Below are positions 46,273 through 54,813 of a stretch of 64,000 nucleotides of DNA, piece by piece. The notes beneath the pieces were generated by a model, which was given only the letters and a program-made list of their open reading frames with translations, was not told where the DNA came from and searched no databases. The position numbers were made by a program, and so were the translations under genes. This DNA comes from Methylocystis sp. MJC1 (GTDB taxonomy: Bacteria > Pseudomonadota > Alphaproteobacteria > Rhizobiales > Beijerinckiaceae), in contig NZ_CP107561.1 of NCBI RefSeq assembly GCF_026427715.1, positions 1-64,000 on the forward strand, written 5' to 3'. Within the stretch, counting starts at the first letter, position 1. Every line of letters begins with the position of its first letter.

Positions 46273-46830
46273 ATGCGAAGTCTGCTGATTTGCGCGCTCA
46301 TCCCAGTGCTGCTGTTCTCGCCGTTGCATCTCGCACGCGCGGAGAAAAATTCCGTCGTGCAAATTTACGCCGCGCCGGAAATGAATCTGGAGGAGATCGA
46401 TCGGTCCATTCTCGATCAACTCGGCCAGGGCGCGCGCGTCAATTTCGCAGATCGAGCGCTCAGTGATCGCATCGTCTTCGAGTCCCTCAGCAACGCGGCG
46501 GATCGCGGCGCGCACATCAGGATCTACTTAGATCCTCGCGAAGTCGATCGATTGGCGCTTGATAACGAGAACCCGCTAGTAAAACTGTCCCGCATGCGGA
46601 ACGTTGAAATCAAGCTGAAAGCATCAGCCGACGGCTCAATGCGCCTCAAAGGATACTCCGTGAACGGCTCGCTTCTCAGGATAGGCTCCGCGAACGAGTC
46701 ACACTCGGGCCTCGAACGTCAGGACAACGATCTTGTCGTGATTACGGAAAAGGATGCCGTCGCTGCGTTCGATCGCAAGTTCGAGGCGATGTGGGCGCGT
46801 CCGAACAACAAGAAATTCTCCTTCCCGTAA
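46273..46830 (+). CDS. Secreted PLD-like protein with degenerate catalytic motif
   Basis: A 185-aa protein with a signal peptide (MRSLLICALIPVLLFSPLHL, cleavage after A-R-A). The fold is that of the single-domain PLD-like proteins found near conjugation genes: VQIYAAPEMNLEEIDRSILD, IRIYLDPREVDRL and the end IGSANESHSGLERQDNDLVV. Where active relatives have H-x-K-x4-D (for example MHLKGYCVD), this one reads MRLKGYSVN. The catalytic His is Arg and the Asp is Asn, so it is probably catalytically dead. The ATG has AGGAG 10 bases upstream. It may bind DNA or a partner in the periplasm. Confidence 0.75.
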   Translation: MRSLLICALIPVLLFSPLHLARAEKNSVVQIYAAPEMNLEEIDRSILDQLGQGARVNFADRALSDRIVFESLSNAADRGAHIRIYLDPREVDRLALDNENPLVKLSRMRNVEIKLKASADGSMRLKGYSVNGSLLRIGSANESHSGLERQDNDLVVITEKDAVAAFDRKFEAMWARPNNKKFSFP

Positions 46831-46893
46831 GCTGCGACCGGCCCGCATCGTCGCCCCGTGAGGACAAGCTCTCTTCGTATCGCCGCGAGCCCA

Positions 46894-47793
46894 TCAAAGC
46901 TGGGCGCAAACCGATTCTGCGGCGGACGACCCGAGTTCCCACACGCGCGCGAAATCAACACCCGTCATTGCCGGCGTCGCGATCCACACCTCGAGCTCCG
47001 GGCGGTGCTCGAAGAATGAGAGAGCGGCCGATAGACCCGGCGTATCGTAGTCGGCGAAAATGGTGACGCGTTTTACGACCGGGGGAAGAGTGACGATCGC
47101 ATAGCGATCGGCGCCGAGCGTCGCCCAAACGGGGAATTCGTCGTGAAGCAGCGACGCTGCCCAAGCCGTCTCAAAACCTTCCGCGAGCCCGATATGCTCG
47201 ACAGCGGGCGCGAGCCGCAGAAGGCCATCCCCAAGCGGCCCGATAGCGCGCCGCGGATGCGGAACGTCTGCCTTTCGAAGCCCGGAAGGGTCGAGGAAGG
47301 TCAATTGAACGGCGACGATCACCCGTGAGGGCGATTGCACCGCCGCGATGAGACATGGAAAGCGCCGCGTTTCGTCGTAGCGATAGGAGGGAAGGAAGCG
47401 AATAGTGGGCGGCGCAGTTGACGGCAAGCGGCGTGCGCGAAGGTAGGTCTCGGCGGGCGTGCCGGCGACGGGAAGCGCCGCCTTCCAAAGCTTCTGCGCG
47501 AGGATGGTGGTGGTCTTCGATTTCGTCGCGGGTCTATGAGGCGTTCGGCTTTCGAAGCGAGGCTTGGGGCCGCGGCCCGGCGCAACCGCGTTCAAAGCGG
47601 CGATAACGTCGCGGGGCTTGCAACCGGCGAAGCAATGGAAGACGAGTGCGCGCTTTCCGTCGGAAACACTGAGGGACGGACGGAGATCGCCGCGCCCCTT
47701 GCCATGCCCTTTCACGGGACAGGAGCAGAGGTAACCGCCTCCCTCGGGCTTTCCCCCGAGGATTTTGGCTATTGTCGCGGCGTCGGCCTTCAT
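46894..47793 (-). CDS. Toprim-domain protein with zinc-finger, primase-like
   Basis: A 299-aa protein. The N-terminal CHC2-like zinc segment has CSCPVKGHGKGRGDLRPSLS and FHCFAGCKPRDVIAAL. The middle has AGTPAETYLRARRLPSTAPP, and the Toprim core is LAEGFETAWAASLL with IFADYDTPG. It belongs to the same plasmid primase-like group as 15297-16388 but with a zinc finger. It is the last of six minus-strand genes next to the virB cluster. A role in priming transferred single-stranded DNA is plausible but unproven. Confidence 0.8.
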   Translation of the reverse strand: MKADAATIAKILGGKPEGGGYLCSCPVKGHGKGRGDLRPSLSVSDGKRALVFHCFAGCKPRDVIAALNAVAPGRGPKPRFESRTPHRPATKSKTTTILAQKLWKAALPVAGTPAETYLRARRLPSTAPPTIRFLPSYRYDETRRFPCLIAAVQSPSRVIVAVQLTFLDPSGLRKADVPHPRRAIGPLGDGLLRLAPAVEHIGLAEGFETAWAASLLHDEFPVWATLGADRYAIVTLPPVVKRVTIFADYDTPGLSAALSFFEHRPELEVWIATPAMTGVDFARVWELGSSAAESVCAQL

Positions 47794-47805
47794 CGCGCTA
47801 ACGGC

Positions 47806-48411
47806 TCAGTGTGCTTTCTGGTAGGCGTTTCTGAGTATGGCCGATGGGTGCGGGAGATCGGACGAAGCCCAGAGGCCTCGCTTGTTTTTCTGCGCGTCGC
47901 CCTCTGCGACCGCGTATTGGGAGTTCACGGGCTTTCCGCTGGGATCCGTGGCGGCGAAAGCGAAGCCCTGCGTGATGAGAATCGTGCCGAGATCGAGCGT
48001 TTGAGCACCGATATGGGCGGCGCAAACGGCGAAGGTAACGGAGCCGGATTGCGCAAGCGCCGTGCAGCGAGGTTTGGCGTCTTTGATCAGCGCGGCAAAA
48101 TAGGCGATCGAGGCCTCTCCACAATCGCGCTTTATGCCGGCGGCGTTCGTGAAGGCCGTTCCGCGAATGCAGGATTGAACGGCATAGAGCCGGAAAGTCT
48201 GTCCACCTTGAGTCCAGGTGTCTCCCGTTTGGAATTGAATCCCTGTCGGCGGAACGTCGAAGACAGGAAGCGGCGCGATCTTCGGCGCTGGAGCTCCGGG
48301 ACTGCCGCCGTTTGATGGCCCCGCCTGTTGGGCCTCGGCGCTCAAGGGCGCGATCAACGCGAGTGCGCCGAGCACCAGCCCGCGCGCGACGCTAAGGTGG
48401 GTGAGGAGCAT
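47806..48411 (-). CDS. Secreted thermonuclease-like (SNase) protein
   Basis: A 201-aa protein with a signal peptide (MLLTHLSVARGLVLGALALI, ending A-E-A) and a low-complexity Pro/Gly linker. The SNase-like fold includes GDTWTQGGQTFRLYAVQSCI, VTFAVCAAHIGAQTLDLGTI, ITQGFAFAA and EGDAQKNKRGLW. Where active nucleases have RLxGIDAPE it reads RLYAVQSCI, lacking the acidic metal ligands, so activity is doubtful. Proteins of this kind are frequent in conjugation regions. It lies 12 bases before the Toprim gene and shares its operon. Confidence 0.7.
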   Translation of the reverse strand: MLLTHLSVARGLVLGALALIAPLSAEAQQAGPSNGGSPGAPAPKIAPLPVFDVPPTGIQFQTGDTWTQGGQTFRLYAVQSCIRGTAFTNAAGIKRDCGEASIAYFAALIKDAKPRCTALAQSGSVTFAVCAAHIGAQTLDLGTILITQGFAFAATDPSGKPVNSQYAVAEGDAQKNKRGLWASSDLPHPSAILRNAYQKAH

Positions 48412-48424
48412 GCGGTCAGCGTTC

Positions 48425-49168
48425 CTACGCGAGATTCGCGGGTAGAGAAACGGGCGCGTTGCCCGGAGACGGCGGAATTACGCCGCCGGGCGTGGTCCCG
48501 CCGCCCGGGCAGTTGGTCCCGCCGCCGCTTGAACCGTTGCACGTCGCCGCCGCCTGGTTGATCTTGTTTTGGATCGACTGTCCCCAGGAACAAATGCTTT
48601 GGTTGTTTCCGTCGAGATTCGCACTGCCACTAGAAAGGGTTTGCCCGGTTGCTCTCACTCCGCCGTTGCCGGCTGTCGGGCAGGCGCCGCCGTTGGCCTG
48701 CATGAACGCTAGATCGTTTTTGCAAATCAGCGGACCAAATTGGAAGCAGGCGGCGAGCATGCCGGCGGTTACCGGTGTACCGTTTATGCTGCCGCTGTTG
48801 GAGAGGGTTTGATATGCGCCGCTGGTGTTGGAATTGCCGACCTGTTGCGCCCATATGCAGACTTGGCTCTGAGCCGACAGATTGAGATATTGGCTTGGCG
48901 AGTATCCCGTGTTCGTGAGATTGGAGCGCGTCAGCTGCAAGACGCCGAAATTGTTCCCGTTTGAAGCGCAGGTGTTGCCGCCGGACTCGGCGATCGCCGC
49001 GCCCCCGAAGTTGCACGCGTTATTTTTCAGTGCGTTGTTCGCGGAGGGGCAGTTTTGTATGTCTTGGGCGACGTCGGATGCGCTGACGGTCTGACAATCC
49101 GCGAACGCGAGCTCAGGGCCTAAAAGAACGACTGCGATAGCGGATGCAAGGAGTGTTGACGCTCTCAT
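48425..49168 (-). CDS. Secreted protein with lysozyme-like motif
   Basis: A 247-aa protein with a signal peptide (MRASTLLASAIAVVLLGPEL, ending A-F-A). The segment AAIAESGGNTCASNGNNFGV, then LQLTRSNL, resembles the E-S-G-G ... G-x-x-Q-L catalytic motif of SLT/lysozyme-type transglycosylases. Many Cys residues suggest disulfides. The C-terminal 50 residues are Gly/Pro-rich. It may be a second peptidoglycan-cutting enzyme of the transfer system, distinct from VirB1 at 51038. Family assignment is tentative. Confidence 0.55.
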   Translation of the reverse strand: MRASTLLASAIAVVLLGPELAFADCQTVSASDVAQDIQNCPSANNALKNNACNFGGAAIAESGGNTCASNGNNFGVLQLTRSNLTNTGYSPSQYLNLSAQSQVCIWAQQVGNSNTSGAYQTLSNSGSINGTPVTAGMLAACFQFGPLICKNDLAFMQANGGACPTAGNGGVRATGQTLSSGSANLDGNNQSICSWGQSIQNKINQAAATCNGSSGGGTNCPGGGTTPGGVIPPSPGNAPVSLPANLA

Positions 49169-49189
49169 TTTGCTCGTCCCGATATAGAG

Positions 49190-49711
49190 CTATCTCACGA
49201 CGACCTTCTGAGGGAGTTCTGTCCTCTCGCTCCCATCGACGTTCGCGAAGCTGATTTGATGGGTCTGCGGATCGTAGGTGGCGATCGTCGCTTTCTTCGC
49301 GCTTTGAGGAGCGTCGGCTTCGGACACGGTTACGAGAAGATCGGGGATGTCGCCGAGGACTTCGAGCTTCCCGCCTGAGAGGCTCACCACCCGCGTGGGA
49401 CAAAAAAGAAGGTTCGGAACGCCGCCAGCGTTGGCGCAGTTGTTGCTGATGACGGAGACGACAATCTGTTTTCCTTCGACCTGGAAGCTGGTGGTGTAAA
49501 CGACACCCACGAGCGGCTTATCTGCGCCACCAGGTGTCGATTGCAGATATTTGCGAAATTTGAGCATCTCCGGAACTTGGTCTGACCAAATGCGCGCCTG
49601 CAAATTTGAGTCGGTCAAGGAAAAGCTCTGCGCCATCAGCCGATGCGAGATCGCTTGCTCAGCGCTGGCGGAAAGCGGGGCGAGCATCGCGAGAATGAGG
49701 GCGGCGCGCAT
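49190..49711 (-). CDS. Secreted hypothetical protein (173 aa)
   Basis: Starts at the ATG at 49711 with a signal peptide (MRAALILAMLAPLSASAEQA). The mature part has VGVVYTTSFQVEGKQIVVSV and ATYDPQTHQISFANVDGSER, a strand-rich pattern. No family recognised. The open frame extends upstream, but the signal peptide fixes this start. It lies 21 bases before the next gene of the minus-strand accessory operon beside virB. Confidence 0.65.
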   Translation of the reverse strand: MRAALILAMLAPLSASAEQAISHRLMAQSFSLTDSNLQARIWSDQVPEMLKFRKYLQSTPGGADKPLVGVVYTTSFQVEGKQIVVSVISNNCANAGGVPNLLFCPTRVVSLSGGKLEVLGDIPDLLVTVSEADAPQSAKKATIATYDPQTHQISFANVDGSERTELPQKVVVR

Positions 49712-49937
49712 GAAAAACTCCTTCGCATGATTGGCCGATGCGAAGCGAGAGGCGCGGACGGGCGCCGGCGTCAAAGACGCGAAGCGCCGGCGAAAAAGCA
49801 GAGGGTCCGCCTGCGGAAACTGCTTTTCCGCTTGACGCAATGAGGCGAGCGGCCGCGCGATAATTCGAAGCGCCCGGATCAATGGCGAAGAGTGGCGGTG
49901 TCGCTCTGACATTGGCGGTGCTCCCAGGGTCTTGGCG

Positions 49938-50552
49938 CTAATTCGTGGGATGAAGAGGCACGGTTTGAGCGCACTGGGGAATTTCCATATGCGAAACCGT
50001 ATAGCGGATTTTCAACGCGCGCGCGGCGACGTCGTATGAGACTTCGGTGCGCGTGGCGGATGAGTCTTCGATGGGCGCTTGCGGCTGCTTTTCGAGAAAG
50101 CAGGCGGCGCCATCGATCACGAGCGCGTAGTGATCCCCCTCGAACATGGCGAGCCGCATCGGGCAGACTTTGATTTTCACAGCCGTCGCCGGGGAAGGAT
50201 ATTCGTCCGTGCAAACATTGGGCGTGTCGAGCACGGTCAAGGCGGCGAGCTTGGTTTGAAAGTTGATCGTGAAATGCCACTCCGACGCGCCGCGATTACC
50301 GACGACGTAGCTGAGGGAGGGGTCCGGGAGCGGGCGCCCCGGAAGGGGCGCCGGCGGCGGTATGGAATTGCTCTCGTCGAGGCGATCCTGCCAGATTGAA
50401 GCGTATGACTCAGCTTCGCCACGCGGAAGGCGAAGATCGGAATGGGCGACCGGGCGCCATCGCTCCGGGTCCGGCGTGAAGGATTCCGGCGACGCCGTGG
50501 CGGGCGGCAAGATGAGCCCAACCGCCAGACTCGACGAGAGCAGGGCGCGCAT
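49938..50552 (-). CDS. Secreted hypothetical protein (204 aa)
   Basis: The ATG at 50552 overlaps the stop of the upstream membrane-protein gene (TGATG), which fixes the start. A signal peptide (MRALLSSSLAVGLILPPATA) is followed by a mature part with strand-rich segments (WHFTINFQTKLAALTVLDTP, MRLAMFEGDHYALVIDGAAC). No family recognised. Translational coupling suggests it works with the membrane protein. Confidence 0.65.
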   Translation of the reverse strand: MRALLSSSLAVGLILPPATASPESFTPDPERWRPVAHSDLRLPRGEAESYASIWQDRLDESNSIPPPAPLPGRPLPDPSLSYVVGNRGASEWHFTINFQTKLAALTVLDTPNVCTDEYPSPATAVKIKVCPMRLAMFEGDHYALVIDGAACFLEKQPQAPIEDSSATRTEVSYDVAARALKIRYTVSHMEIPQCAQTVPLHPTN

Positions 50553-50890
50553 CAGCGACGCTCTACGAAAGGCCGGAGAACACGCTGAGCTGCTCGAAAA
50601 ATTGCGCGGGCGCCAAAATAGATTGCGGCGAAGAGACCGACCGTCGGGAGGAGCACCAGGAGCGCCGAACCGTTCGGACGCAGCGGCGTCTGCGCATCCG
50701 GAAAGAAGGCCGCGTTCAATAAGCGCTCGATTGGGTAGAGAACCGGGCCGACAAATTGGACGGGGAGACCGTTGAGCCAATCGGCCGTGAGCCCGATGAC
50801 GACGACCACGACGCCTAAGACGACCAGGAAGGGGAACGGGGGCCGGAACGGCTCGATGTAGACGTAGTGGTTGTCGTGGAGATGCTTCAT
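50552..50890 (-). CDS. Small membrane protein (112 aa)
   Basis: Two strong transmembrane segments: FPFLVVLGVVVVVIGLTADW (residues ~19-38) and ALLVLLPTVGLFAAIYFGAR (~77-96), the second followed by a basic tail. No family recognised. It is the first gene of a six-gene minus-strand unit divergent from virB1. Its leader includes a GAGAGAGAC run resembling the purine-rich leader motif of the backbone genes. Confidence 0.65.
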   Translation of the reverse strand: MKHLHDNHYVYIEPFRPPFPFLVVLGVVVVVIGLTADWLNGLPVQFVGPVLYPIERLLNAAFFPDAQTPLRPNGSALLVLLPTVGLFAAIYFGARAIFRAAQRVLRPFVERR

Positions 50891-50991
50891 GGCGGGTCTC
50901 TCTCGGACGCGGACGGGTAGGCATGTCCGATCCGTATTGACGTTCCAAAATCACTCTTTCTCCATACCGCAGATTTTTGTGATTGCCAATT

Positions 50992-50997
50992 TATAAT
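50992..50997 (+). promoter_or_regulatory. Candidate -10 element of the virB operon
   Basis: TATAAT in an unusually A/T-rich patch 41 bp before the virB1 ATG at 51038. No good -35 element is seen at the normal distance (TTGTGA is too close), so an activator may be needed. Confidence 0.4.
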
Positions 50998-51037
50998 ATT
51001 TTGGTAGGAAAGGCGCGTCGCCCAAGGGAACCACCCC

Positions 51038-51763
51038 ATGCGGAATGCGCTCTTTCTGATTCTCTGTCTCCTCCCCTCGATCGCGGCCGCCGACGAGCGA
51101 AAGCGCGGGCCCGAAGGAAGTGTGCGGGTCGCCCAGGCGCCCGTCTCAGCCGCGCCGCGGAGCTTGCCGACGGAGCCTATCGATTCGGGCGCCTGCTCGG
51201 CCGAGATGGACCCGCAGAGCTTGCGGGAGCTCGTTCAAGCCGAGGCGAGACGAGCACGGGTCGACGAAAGGCTCGCTCTGGCGATTCTGGAAAGTGAGTC
51301 GTCGAACGGCGCAGATCTCAATTCGCCGAGGGGCGCGCGCGGGCCAATGATGCTCATGCCGCAGACCGCCGCCCAATATGGCGTCAAGGACATTTGCAAC
51401 CCCGTCGAGAATGTCCACGGGTCGATGCTGTTCCTGAAGGACCTCACTGCGCAATTCCAGGGCAACATGATGCTCGTCGCGGCCGCCTACAACGCCGGCA
51501 GCGAGCGCGTCATCCAAGCGAAGGGCGTGCCGGCGAATTCGGAAACGGTTCGCTACGTCGCCGCTGTGACCAATCAATATTACGGACTCGGCGATCTTGC
51601 GGCGCGGCGCGGAAAGCACGGCGGCTCGAAGAGCCACGGCGTTCAGGAAGCGTCAGAAAGCGAGTCGTCGCCAGAAGGAAAGAGCCGCTCGGCAAGAGCC
51701 CCGGAGTGGATCGGCGGGTCGGTTCTCTATGTGTCCTCTGACGATGAAGGAGAGAGCAAATGA
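51038..51763 (+). CDS. virB1: VirB1-like lytic transglycosylase
   Basis: A 241-aa secreted protein: a signal peptide (MRNALFLILCLLPSIAAADE), a linker, then an SLT domain with LALAILESESSNGADLNSPR (catalytic Glu), RGPMMLMPQTAAQYGVKDIC and MMLVAAAYNAGSERV. It opens the murein for assembly of the type IV secretion channel. First gene of the virB operon; its stop overlaps the virB2 start by 4 bases (ATGA). Confidence 0.88.
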   Translation: MRNALFLILCLLPSIAAADERKRGPEGSVRVAQAPVSAAPRSLPTEPIDSGACSAEMDPQSLRELVQAEARRARVDERLALAILESESSNGADLNSPRGARGPMMLMPQTAAQYGVKDICNPVENVHGSMLFLKDLTAQFQGNMMLVAAAYNAGSERVIQAKGVPANSETVRYVAAVTNQYYGLGDLAARRGKHGGSKSHGVQEASESESSPEGKSRSARAPEWIGGSVLYVSSDDEGESK

Positions 51764-52074
51764 AGGGTTTCTCGCGTTCCGACGCGCTGTTCTTAAGTCT
51801 TTTGGTCGGATTGGCGCTGGTCGCCGGAACCGATTCGGCGCTGGCGACGACCGCGACCTTCCAGCCCCTGAACACAGCGCTGACGAGCGTGCTTTCATTC
51901 ATGACTGGAACCTTCGCGACGACGGCCGCGACCGTCGCCGTGGCCGCCGTCGGCTATCTCGCGCTCACTTCCCGCATTCCGTGGTCCTGGGCCTTCTCGG
52001 TCATCGTCGGCGTGGCGCTGATCTTCGGCGCCGCGCAAATCGTCCAATCGCTGACGAACGGGCAGGGCGGATGA
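51760..52074 (+). CDS. virB2: VirB2/TrbC-family major pilin
   Basis: A 104-aa prepilin with a long N-terminal signal region (DALFLSLLVGLALVAGTDSA, ending A-L-A) and two hydrophobic helices in the mature part (SFMTGTFATTAATVAVAAVG; FSVIVGVALIFGAAQIV). This is the TrbC/VirB2 architecture. It forms the conjugative pilus. Overlaps virB3 by 4 bases. Confidence 0.85.
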   Translation: MKGFSRSDALFLSLLVGLALVAGTDSALATTATFQPLNTALTSVLSFMTGTFATTAATVAVAAVGYLALTSRIPWSWAFSVIVGVALIFGAAQIVQSLTNGQGG

Positions 52075-52367
52075 TCCGGCAACAGGCGAAACCCCGTCTC
52101 GACCCGCTCGTCGGCGGCCTCACCAGGCCGCCCATGATGCTCGGCGTCCCCTATGTGCTGTTCGTGATGGAATGGTGCGTCGTCGTCCTAATCTTCATCA
52201 ACACCAAGAACCTCCTCATGTTTCTACTGTTCGCGCCCATTCACGGCATTGCTTATGCGCTGACGGTCCGGGACAACCGGTTCGTCGACATTTTGCTCGT
52301 CCGATACGGCAAATGCCCCATCACCCGGAATCACCGGTTTTGGGGCGGCGACTCCTACAGGCCATGA
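52071..52367 (+). CDS. virB3: VirB3-like inner-membrane protein
   Basis: A 98-aa protein from the ATG at 52071 (overlapping the virB2 stop): KPRLDPLVGGLTRPPMMLGV, then two adjacent membrane segments (YVLFVMEWCVVVLIFI; LLMFLLFAPIHGIAYAL) and RDNRFVDILLVR. The TRPPMxxGVP start is the VirB3 signature. It works with VirB4. It is followed by virB4 after 10 bases. Confidence 0.85.
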   Translation: MIRQQAKPRLDPLVGGLTRPPMMLGVPYVLFVMEWCVVVLIFINTKNLLMFLLFAPIHGIAYALTVRDNRFVDILLVRYGKCPITRNHRFWGGDSYRP

Positions 52368-52377
52368 GGAGTCGATC

Positions 52378-54813
52378 ATGGCGAAGCTCTCCGCGCATAT
52401 TCTCAATTCTTTGAAATTCGGAGCGGAAAACGGCCGCGAGGCCGAGATCTCGAGGCACGTCCCCTATCTTCGGCATGTCGAGGAGGACATGCTGAAGACG
52501 AAGGAAGGCCACTTTCTGATGGTGGTGAAGGTCGGCGGCTTCTGCTTCCAAACGGCCGACCAGGCGGAGATCGACATGCGGCTCTCGAGCCGCAACACGC
52601 TCATCCGTTCGATGAACGACAGCCGCTTCGCCGTCTATTCCCACATCATCCGGCGCGAAGTGACGCCAGAAATCGGCGGCGGCTTCGACAACTTCTTCTG
52701 CGCAGAGCTCGATCGCCGCTACATGGCGAACCAGGCGCATAAGCGCATGTTCGTGAACGACCTCTACGTGACGATCATTCGCCGGGGATTTCAGGGCAAG
52801 GTCGGCATGGCGGACAAGGCGACGAGCTTTTTCCGCAAGGGTCTCGGTGTCGACGAGAAGGAGATCGAGCGCGAGGCCCAGCGGGAGCTGCGGGACGTGG
52901 TCGCCAATTTCTGCAAGGAGATGGCGAGTTACGGCGCCCAGATTCTCGGATGCAGGATGCGCCACGGGGCCGTCTGCACGGAAATCGGCGAGTTCCTGGC
53001 GCAGCTGCTGAACGGCGGAGCGCCGCTTCACATGGCCCTGCCGCGCATGGCGCTCGACGCCTATCTGCCGACGAAGCGCATTACCTTTGGTAAGAAGGCT
53101 CTTGAATTCAGGGGGGCGTCGGGCCGCGACACAAGGTTCGCCGCGATGCTCTCCATCCGCGAGTATCCGGCTTACACGGGAGCCGGAATGCTCGACGGCC
53201 TCCTGCGCGTCCCGCACGAAATGATCGTCTCGCAGTCCTTCGCGCTCGAAGATCGCACGCCGGTCATGTCCCACGTCGCCAAGGTCGAGCGCCAGATCGC
53301 CGCGTCTGACGAGGCCGGGACAGAGGTCGAGTCGGCGATCCATACCGCGCGCAACGAGCTCGTGACCGGTCAAACGGTCCTTGGCTACCATCATCTGACG
53401 GTCTGCGCCCTCGGCCGCACCATCCGCGAAATGGAGAAATGCGTTCAGGCGGCGACGCAGGAGCTGCAGAATTTCGGGACGATCGTCGTCCGCGAGGACA
53501 TGAACGCCGAGCCCGCCTTCTGGGCGCAGATGCCCGGAAATTTTGCCTATATCGCGAGGCGCTCCCTGATCTCCTCGCGCAATTTCGTCGGCTTCGCCTC
53601 GCTGCATAATTTCGCCGTCGGGAAGGCGGAGGGCAACCGCTGGGGTCCGGCGATCTCGATCCTGGAGACGACGAGCCAGACCCCCTATTATTTCAACTTC
53701 CATCGGCGGCAGGTCGGCAATTTCACGGTCACCGGCCCGACCGGCTCGGGCAAGACCGTGGGCCTGGGCTTTCTGCTCTGCCAGGCCATGCGGGTGACGC
53801 CGCGCCCGCGCGTCGCCTTCTTCGACAAGGACCGCGGCGCCGATCCGCTCATCCGGGCCATGGGCGGCAGCTACGAAGTGCTGGTTCCCGGCGTTCCGAC
53901 GGGCTTCAACCCGCTGCAGCTTCCGGGCTCCCCGGAAGACCGCAAGTTCCTCGAAGACCTCCTAAAATTCATGGTGCGGCCACGGGACGGCTCGGACCTC
54001 GGCGCCCATCAGCTCAAGATCGTCGAAGGCGCGGTCGACCAGATTTTCGCTGTGCCGGCCAAGGATCGGCGCTTTGCGGAAGTCGCGCATCTGCTGAGGG
54101 GCAGCGAGAAGCTCGGGCAAGAGGACCTGGCGTCGAGATTCGACGTTTGGACGAAAGCCCGCGGATGGCTCTTCAACAACGAGCGCGACTCTTGGTCGGC
54201 GTCGAATGGCGTGTTCGGCTTCGACATGACCAAGGTCCTCGAAGACGACGACATCCGCACGGCGGCGCTCGGCTACATCTTCCACCGAATCGAGGGGATG
54301 ATGGACGGCAATCCGATGATGCTGTTCATCGACGAAGGTTGGAAAATTCTCACCGACGACAAGTTCGCAGGGTTTCTCAACGACAAGCTGAAAACCATTC
54401 GCAAGCTCAACGGCGTCGTCGGCTTTGGCACGCAATCGGCGAAGGACATCGTCGCGTCGCCCATGGGCCACACGCTGCTCGAGCAGACGCCGACGAACAT
54501 CTTCTTCCCAAATCCCAAAGCGGATTTCGAGAGCTATGTGACGGGCTTCAAGCTTTCCGAGCGTGAGTTCGAATGGGTGATCAACACGCATCCCGACTCG
54601 CGCCAATTCCTGATCAAGCACGATCAGGACTCCGTCATCGCGCGGCTCGATCTGACGAACATGTTCGATATCGTCAAAGTGCTCTCCGGGAACGTCGACA
54701 CGGTCCAGGAATGCGAAGAGCTGCGCGCGCGCATCGGGGACGATCCGCGCGTATGGGTTCCGATCTTCTGCAATTGGCGGCGGGCAAAGCGGGAGGTTTC
54801 TCATGCTGCATAG
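52378..54813 (+). CDS. virB4: VirB4 secretion ATPase
   Basis: An 811-aa CagE/TrbE/VirB4 ATPase. The N-terminal domain has HVPYLRHVEEDMLKTKEGHF and FFCAELDRRY. Walker A is VTGPTGSGKTVGLGFLLCQA (near residue 455). Walker B is MMLFIDEGWKILTDDKFAGF (near 645), followed by GFGTQSAKDIVASPMGHTLL. It powers pilus assembly and substrate transfer at the inner membrane. Length is normal. Its end overlaps the next gene by 11 bases. Confidence 0.95.
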   Translation: MAKLSAHILNSLKFGAENGREAEISRHVPYLRHVEEDMLKTKEGHFLMVVKVGGFCFQTADQAEIDMRLSSRNTLIRSMNDSRFAVYSHIIRREVTPEIGGGFDNFFCAELDRRYMANQAHKRMFVNDLYVTIIRRGFQGKVGMADKATSFFRKGLGVDEKEIEREAQRELRDVVANFCKEMASYGAQILGCRMRHGAVCTEIGEFLAQLLNGGAPLHMALPRMALDAYLPTKRITFGKKALEFRGASGRDTRFAAMLSIREYPAYTGAGMLDGLLRVPHEMIVSQSFALEDRTPVMSHVAKVERQIAASDEAGTEVESAIHTARNELVTGQTVLGYHHLTVCALGRTIREMEKCVQAATQELQNFGTIVVREDMNAEPAFWAQMPGNFAYIARRSLISSRNFVGFASLHNFAVGKAEGNRWGPAISILETTSQTPYYFNFHRRQVGNFTVTGPTGSGKTVGLGFLLCQAMRVTPRPRVAFFDKDRGADPLIRAMGGSYEVLVPGVPTGFNPLQLPGSPEDRKFLEDLLKFMVRPRDGSDLGAHQLKIVEGAVDQIFAVPAKDRRFAEVAHLLRGSEKLGQEDLASRFDVWTKARGWLFNNERDSWSASNGVFGFDMTKVLEDDDIRTAALGYIFHRIEGMMDGNPMMLFIDEGWKILTDDKFAGFLNDKLKTIRKLNGVVGFGTQSAKDIVASPMGHTLLEQTPTNIFFPNPKADFESYVTGFKLSEREFEWVINTHPDSRQFLIKHDQDSVIARLDLTNMFDIVKVLSGNVDTVQECEELRARIGDDPRVWVPIFCNWRRAKREVSHAA

